Part shown: piece after piece, positions 57,831-64,000 of the stretch
Layout of the letters: each line of letters starts with the position of its first letter
Numbering within the stretch: position 1 is the stretch's first letter
NCBI GenBank assembly: GCA_022747635.1
Contig: JAKTNV010000020.1
Coordinates: 1,587,501-1,651,500, forward strand
DNA: 64,000 bases
Direction of reading: 5' to 3'
DNA from: Hetaerina americana
Taxonomy: Eukaryota; Arthropoda; Insecta; Odonata; Calopterygidae
Made by a program: the position numbers and the translations under genes
Notes under the pieces: generated by a model
The model's input: only the letters and a program-made list of their open reading frames with translations
Told to the model about the DNA's origin: nothing
Database searches by the model: none

Positions 57831-58618
57831 TCAACTGGAATATTACTTTCACCGGAATGCATTATATCATGAACAAAGAGTGCGAGTTGAGTTTCGCAGG
57901 ATCTACCTTTACGGAACCCGTGTTGGTTATTAATCAATAAATCTTGGCTATCGAGGTACCTCATTGTTGAACTAACAATGATGTGCTCAAAAATCTTACA
58001 GGAGATGGAGGTGAGCGATATTGGACTATAATTACTGGGGCCCTCCCGGTCTCCATTTTTAAATATGGGTGTCACAGAAGCTATCTTCCAGCCGCTTGGC
58101 ACGCTTTCTTCTGCTAATGATTTCTTAAATATTATATTAAGATAAGGAGCAATTTCAGACGACAGTTCTTCATACACGCGAGCCGGTATCTCATCAGGTC
58201 CCGGAGATTTGTTGGGGTCGATGTTTTTAAGGAGTAACTCTATTCCACGGGTGGAAAAGTCGATTGCATGAATTGGCTGTGGAAATGTTTTCGGAAGGTT
58301 CTCTGGTATATTTTGGGAGCATTTGTTGAAAACACTGTGGAAGAATGAGTTTAATGTGTTGGCTTTATCTAAACTACCTGTTACTTTATCCCCTTTTTCG
58401 TTGTTCAATGAGTTTACGGTGGACTTTTTCCCCTGCACTTCCCTGACGTAGGACCAAAACATCTTTGGGTTATCGTTTAAATGTTCACCTAATTTTTTCC
58501 TTTTGAATTCCGCTAGCGCCTTCCGGAAGGCCTTCTTGGCAGTGGACCTGGATTCTTTGTAATACTGTATGGTTTCCTTGATTTTATCAGGGGAGGAATC
58601 TTTAACCGCGTTTTTCAT
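57783..58618 (-). pseudogene. LINE family C reverse transcriptase, open N-terminal segment
   Basis: About 278 open codons. Order: KETIQYYKESRSTAKKAFRK (basic linker), MFWSYVREVQGKK, NTLNSFFHSVF, SPGPDEIPARVYEELS (RT motif 0-1 region), VPSGWKIASVTPIFKNGD, NYSPISLTSISCKIFEHII, LINNQHGFRKGRSCETQLAL, DAIFLDFKKAFDKVPHCK (first catalytic aspartate). YSPISL has Ser where NYRPISL is usual. The frame is broken by the palindromic insertion, giving an aberrant end. Confidence 0.88.
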
Positions 58619-59884
58619 TCTGGCATGGCATGCCCTTTGCCGTCTTAGTGATTTCCGAACTTCAGAGTTGTACCAACGGGGTTCCTTATTCTCTCTTATA
58701 TATTTACTAGGTATGAATCTCTGTATTGCTGAACGTGTCTTTTTAATTATCGCAAGAAAATTATTCCAGGCATCCTCGACACTTCTGGTTTTGCTTAATT
58801 CGTCAAATTTAAGAAAAAAAACAGTTTAACTCACATTTTAAGCCATCATAGTCACCTTTATTGAATAAATAATTTTTTCTCTTCGGTTTGTTAACTTTTT
58901 CTACGCTTAGGGAAAATTTAGCGTTTTCAGCCCTGTGATCACTGATTCCATCAATAACTCCTACATTTAAGACCCTTTCGGGTATATCAGTAGCTAATAG
59001 ATCAAGAATGGTCTTTCCCCTTGTTGGTGAAGTGACAAATGGATGTAGGGAATTTGAGGTGAACATCAATAAGAGGGACTCGCATAAATCCTTGTCTTTA
59101 CCTCCATTTATAAAACTGCACGAATCCCAATCTACTGTGGGAACATTAAAATCGCCACCGATTATTAATCTATGCTCATTGTTGTGGCATTTTTTTCTGC
59201 CTTTCTAGATCTAGTATTGAGTTAACGCCAGCATGGTGTGGTCTATAATACGCACAGACATATGTTCTTTTCGCACTGGGTATTTTTACTGAGCACCAGA
59301 TACTTTCTATACAGCTACCAGGAAATAACTCAGCTCTACTGACGCTAGAGTTTTTAACCGCGATAAACACTCCTCCTACGGCTCTATTCTGTCTGTCGGT
59401 TCTATAAACTGTGAAGGACTTGGGAAATATTTCGCTGTCTGCGATATCATCTGTTAACCAACTTTCAGTTCCTATAATGATATCTGATTCTGTGTTATGA
59501 ATGAGGTAGTGAAATTCCGGTATCTTATTTTAAACGTCGGCAGTTAACTACTACTACGGAAATTATTTCTTCGTCTAGAACCTTCTTTGTGTTCGTTGCG
59601 GTCTGCTTTCTGGTGATGTTATTTATAAGTCTTTTGGGTGTCTTAATACACGATCGGTCCATATTCTGAGAAGTGATTCTTTCTTTTGTTTCATTAACAC
59701 TGTATATACTTCGAGAAACTTCTTTATACAACCCAGTGCTGTTAGACCCACTAATTGACCTACTCTTTATAATATCGTTATCATATTGAGAACCCCTGTT
59801 CAATATTCTGGACGGTGGGAAACGCAGAAAATAAATTATTGTGATTGACGTTAAATGAATGATATCCGGTTCCATGTCTCCCTT

Positions 59885-61199
59885 TGGGCAGACAGACAGC
59901 AAATGAGAGGACTTGGGCTGGACCTGTTGACGCTCGCGGGGACTCTCATGGACCCCTGGACCATTTGGCGCACTATCGCGTGGATGGGGAAGCACCCCGA
60001 CGTGCACCACCAATTCCGCCGCAGCAGTCAACGTCGACGCTCCCGCATCCGAGGCCCGTCCACCAAAGAGCAGACAGAAATATCGCGCGGCGGCGACACC
60101 GAACACGACTATTGAATTCGTGGGAATTGTTTAAGCAGCTCGAATCGGCGACCGTTGTGAATTGGGATTCTTCGCCAATCCCTTCCATTTTGTATCCTTC
60201 GTGGGACATATAAACACCAATCTCACTTGCCGTTGTCATATTTCACTTTGCCATTCACTTCATTTCCAGGAAATTACTTGTAACGGGGCATAAATGGTCC
60301 ACAAATTTGCAGATTAGCGATTTGCGTATGAATTGACAGACTTAATTGAGTAACTGTTCAGTCTATTACGCATACCTTTACCATTACCTTTTTATAGGCA
60401 TTCAAAACATCTTTATTTAATAATTAAACAATTCGACGCGAAAGTTCCCTACTGCGAGCATTTCTTGTGAAAACCTTACCAAGTACCGCCATTGAGAATA
60501 CTAATGTGAAATCTACCACTCGGTATCTCCCGTTCGTATCTAGGACCACTGATTACTCTGAATATCTCACTCGTCTGACGCCAGTTTCCCACCCGAAAGA
60601 GAGATTCAGACGCAGTGAACGCCAGACGTTTTCACCGGGGAGAACGAAATAGGCGCGCGAAATTGGGCTCGACGGCAAACGAGCGAGGCCCGGCGCTCAA
60701 TTTCGCCTTTAGTGTCGAGGAGGGCCTGTCGCGGAGGGTGAAAAAGACGGAGTCCCTTAGGTCCAGCGGCCTTTCACGCAAAGATTTCCATGGAGACCAC
60801 GAAACGAATGCCGGTGCTACGGCGAAAGTCCCTTTTGCCTCAATGAACTTCGCTCGGGTCCACGCTGGCGCCAATGGGACCACCCAACAGAACCCCTTGG
60901 GTACGCCCGTTCTATGGCCGAGGCGTCGTTGTCACCCGTCGATATCTGTGCGCCCCGCGCCCCCTGCCGACCGGCCGGGCCTAGTAATTATCCCGTCGTG
61001 GGAATGGTCCAGTGGATGGAGTGCTTGGGAAAGGGACCCTTTACTGCCGAAAGGTATGAAGATGAGTGGCCGTGCGGTCTAATTCCAAAGACTGCAACAA
61101 TAGAAGAACAGGATAGATTCCATAGGGAGGACAATAGAAACTTTAGAAAACAGTCTTATCGATTTGCGGAAGCTTAACAGGATTTGCTGACCATAATTA
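59885..61199. other. no gene recognised; may include LINE 5' untranslated part
   Basis: 59885-60115 is CpG-rich and directly upstream of the LINE start, so it could be its 5' untranslated region. 60640-61080 is GC-rich. GGTCCAGTGGATGG at 61004-61017 looks like an A box but no B box follows at the right distance. Confidence 0.4.
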
Positions 61200-61605
61200 T
61201 TTATCTATTTATATTTACTCTGCAAGCCACCGCCAGGGTGAGTGGCAGGGTGTGAATAAACACAAGAATAGTTTCACCCGAACATGGCTCTACCGCTGCC
61301 GGACAACGTTACTATGATCCCCTACCGTTCGCTCAAAAAATGACATCTTAAATCTATCTGTTCTACTCTTAATCTCTCTAATTTTATTGATGTCAATGTC
61401 GTTAACGTAAAGTAGGAATAAAAGAGGTCCGATGACACTTCCCTGTGGCACAACTGAAGTGACTCTACTGCATTTGAGCCAACTCCAGGGTCTATGACCA
61501 CTCTTTGTACCCGTCCATTCAAAAAGTAATCCAACCCCGGATATTTTTATCTATGCCATATGCTTTCAGCTTTGCGAGTACTTTACTATGAGCAGTTTAT
61601 TATGA
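61200..61605 (-). mobile_element. LINE family C with large internal deletion
   Basis: The 3' terminus (CTGCAAGCCACCGCCAGG on plus, 61221) and 3' untranslated part to about 61385 join directly to an RT piece: FLNGRVQRVVIDPGV, then LCHREVSSDLF in another frame, with VLAKLKAYGI at the upstream end near 61590. The RT active site and whole C-terminal domain are missing, so the ends of the region are fused. Confidence 0.75.
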
Positions 61606-61607
61606 TT

Positions 61608-61610
<3 letters not shown>

Positions 61611-61642
<32 letters not shown>
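61611..61642. repeat. GA microsatellite
   Basis: About 16 GA units directly upstream (minus-strand sense) of the LINE C remnant. Confidence 0.95.
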
Positions 61643-61646
<4 letters not shown>

Positions 61647-63059
61647 AGAGAAAGTTTCTTTTTCCATGAAAGAGCACTCCAAAAATAAAATTGTATGTGC
61701 TGTTTTCATAAGAAAACCACAATATCTAAGCTTTGTAGAAATAATTATGGGTGGCGTTAATATTCACCAACACTGCCACTCTACCCGACCTTTTATTACT
61801 GCAAATATTCCCAATTCTAATAACATAGATATGATTTAGAGGTAAGTGAAAAAGTACTTATTTATATGAGGTTAACTATGAGTCGAACCAAACAAGGGTA
61901 AAATATCTCTTTCGTCGGATATTCTTCTCACCGTCGTAAGGGAATTAAAAAAACAGAAATGACCCACATACTAGTTAAACATAATGTGGCAGTGGCCCAA
62001 TTGTTTCCTGATAAAAAGTTTCACGGGTCATCTGCGAAACAGATTCTTTGTCGGCGTATGACTTGCGTGAAATATTTCCGTGTGTGGTGACCGGCACAGC
62101 TCCCGAGGACATGCGAGGGTCGCTTCGGGCGCCCTCGGACGGAAGCGCGATCCCACGAGCTCCGGAACTCGTTCGCCAGAATCTGACTGCGGTGGCACAG
62201 TTCGCGTGATGCCTCCATTTTTCCCAGCACCACGCAAAGCACGCCTGGCCCGTCCAATAATGATGCACACCAACTATGCCCCCAGGGCAGGCGATGCCAG
62301 CGCCGGGGCCCAAAGGCACCGCGAGCAACGGCCTGCCGTCGCGTCTCGTCGGCGAATGGAGGGCGTCTCCTCCGGACACGCCTCGGAGTGCGCCCCGATC
62401 TCCCGACGCGCGTCCGCCTACCTCTAGCAGCAGCCAGCCATCACCACCCCCACATAGGGTTGGTTTGATTACGCAGCTCACCACTCGGCCCCTCCGGTCC
62501 CTATGGTCCGACATCGGCTTTCACCTATTTCATCACTTTGACCTCTGCCGTTACCTGGTTTCATCGATGCAGGGGTCGCTCTGCTCCCCCCCCCAATCTT
62601 CCGACCACTTCCTCCACGGAAACACTCTTCTTGTCTCGAAAACGTATGCGACACGGTTTAAACCCTTCACACTCCTTTTCCCAGCTCTTGCACCAGGTTT
62701 ATTCTTACTCTCTTTCTTCGAGGAATCACTTCGTCCATTTGCTCTTTTGATCGACATCCTTCTCCCGAGGCCTCCTCAAACGTCTCCTCAACGTTGCCGT
62801 CAATCCAGCTGAATCATAGAGAATCGGTATCGCACGCATTCAGCCAATCTGAGCTCCATCGTGCGACCCATCAGATCATGTTCATCGGCTGCATTCCTCC
62901 CTTAAAATGATCCAATGCGCATCCCTTGAGGACAAAATCCATACGGACAGGATTGTAGGAATTGGCATCTTACTGCCAGGAATATCCCCCTGATGCTGCA
63001 CTGACACATGTGCAGTGAGTCTATGATAGAGATAATAGGCCGATGAGAGTGTACGCAGA
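61643..63059. other. no gene recognised
   Basis: CpG-rich part at 62080-62440 with open frames on both strands, the longest on minus at 61975-62514; none shows a known domain and no splice borders stand out. C homopolymer at about 62587-62594. Confidence 0.4.
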
Positions 63060-64000
63060 AAGTGCATATGATGCTGATATTGATAGAATGGGATCAGGAA
63101 TACTTCAGTGCGAGATACTGGAGGGTCAAAGGCAATGAAATCAAAGCAGCCAAGGGAAACAGTTCACAACATTGGGGAGGCACTCAAAAACTTTGGCAAA
63201 GGGGGAAGGAAGACTTATTCTTAGCTCATTAATGAGGATGTCATTTGGTCGGCAAACTTTGGTCGATCAGTATTGATACCATCCCTAAATATAAATAAGG
63301 AGCCATACGTGAAGACTTTAGGACCACGAGTGTGACATCACATGTGGCAAAGGTAAGCCCTAGGACCATGAGCAAAACATGGAAAAGAGAACAAGTATAT
63401 TTTGGTGAAGAATAGTTTGCCTTTAAAAAGAAAGTGAAAGCACGTGACTCCATGAGAATAATGACCTCGTATTTGATGGAAACATAGTGCACATCTTTCT
63501 GCCTTATACATTTGCAGAAGGCGTTCCAAAGAGTTAAAGTGACGTCATTGCTGTACATTTTCTTAAAGACAGGAGTAGATTGGAGGGAAAGGAGGTGAAT
63601 CCGCAACCTGTACATGTCTCAGACTGCTCAGGTGCGAGTGAGGGACGGAGAGTCCGGATGGGCAGTGTTAGGAAGAGGTGCTGGGAAGAGGTTTCCATTA
63701 TCACACATGTTGTTCAACGTAAATTTGGAGCAATATATATGGAAGATTTAAGCGACATGAGAAGAGCTAGGTGATAGAAATGAAAATTGGCGGGGAATTC
63801 ATAAAAATCAGTTAGGCTTTCTGATGACCAAGCTAGTTTTTCAGTCATCCAAGGGGTTGGAAGCATTGCTGATTGGGTTGAAAATACATTGCGAATGATT
63901 TGGGATGAGAATCAATATAAATGAACAATGGTTAAGGGTTTGTCGAAGAGGAAGGCTTATGCCAAACTTTAAAATAGGGGGGTACACAATTGGAAAAGGC
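63060..64000 (+). mobile_element. LINE family B, linker and RT, runs off the right edge
   Basis: Family B order is followable through many frame changes: DIDRMGSGILQCEI (63078-63120), KNFGKGGRK (63190-63215), SVLIPSL (63268-63290), EDFRTTSVTSHVAKVSPRTM (63311-63370), KARDSMRIMTSYLME (63438-63482), HLQKAFQRVK (63509-63538), VDWRERR-type (63575-63597), LYMSQTAQVRV and GESGWAVLGRG (63609-63680), MKIGGEFI (63780-63803), SDDQAS (63822-63838). More decayed than the copy at 51890. It continues beyond the window. Confidence 0.8.

Larger units (their letters stand above)
56270..59880 (-). mobile_element. LINE family C, nearly full-length copy, interrupted
   Basis: Non-LTR retrotransposon that would encode an endonuclease-reverse transcriptase. 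ORF start MEPDIIHLTSITI at 59875. Endonuclease: VVVNCRRLK (about 59535), ESDIIIGTESWLTDD (frame-shifted), FIAVKNSSVSRAEL, GGDFNVPTVDWDS, FVTSPTRGKTILDLLATD. RT: segment to 57840 (separate entry), then after the insertion LLANLETYGIHGSVICWIRQ, GVPQASVIGPLLFLIYINDL and LFADDAVIYGD with catalytic FADD intact. C-terminus: LVRPHLEYAASIWDPQEINL and onwards. The 3' end is GCACCCTCTGCCACACAC, closing with ATGTAG repeats near 56270. Defects: frameshifts near 59525, 59190 and 58815, a stop at about 57330, and the insertion at 57391-57830. Confidence 0.88.

Overview
This window looks like nuclear DNA from an arthropod, most likely an insect. Three phase-matched, spliced exons of a teneurin (closest in memory to insect Ten-a) lie on the minus strand. 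Almost everything else that can be recognised is transposable-element debris typical of repeat-rich insect genomes: several non-LTR (LINE) families, Penelope-like elements (PLEs), mariner elements, tRNA-headed SINEs and TA microsatellites. There are no operons, prokaryotic promoters or CRISPR arrays. The species cannot be named from the sequence.

Host gene. Exons at 23344-23511, 19334-19972 and 18251-18445 (minus strand) are all phase 1 to phase 1 and have consensus AG/GT borders. Joined, they read through a Pro-rich linker, the conserved extracellular region before the EGF repeats, and the first EGF repeats. Further exons must lie beyond the window on the 5' side and below 18251 or outside it on the 3' side. 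A weaker candidate terminal exon of an unrelated small membrane protein lies at 13097-13290.

LINE families (letters are mine). Family A (14900-16165 and 3' ends elsewhere) has a 3' tail that is also carried by a tRNA-headed SINE at 23855-24060. Family B (endonuclease-RT type) has pieces at 4340, 11240, 24290, 36470, 47600, 51465, 51890 and 63060. Family C (3' end with hexamer repeats) has a nearly full-length copy at 56270-59880 and many 3' pieces. Family D has one copy at 41290-42665. All have frameshifts or stops.

Other mobile DNA. PLE C-terminal regions lie at 12024-12800, 14205-14560 and 46095-46870. A mariner with an uninterrupted reading frame runs off the left edge. Three near-identical 753-bp mariner deletion derivatives sit in tandem at 26368-28807; each keeps an intact DNA-binding domain frame but lacks the catalytic domain. 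Another catalytic-domain-deleted mariner lies at 32905-33350.

The most unusual feature of the window is repeated inverted duplication of retroelement ends: a 229-bp hairpin element with 13-bp target duplications (30036-30290); a repeat family with 63-bp inverted arms, 45-bp direct repeats and a tRNA-like core (25756-26341, with relatives at 37031-37667); and a 160-bp palindrome around a tRNA-like sequence, inserted in a LINE (57391-57830). Several of the PLE-like ends carry CTGANGA...GAAA, the arrangement of a hammerhead ribozyme core. All element assignments come from reading translations and repeats by eye; no database search was done.
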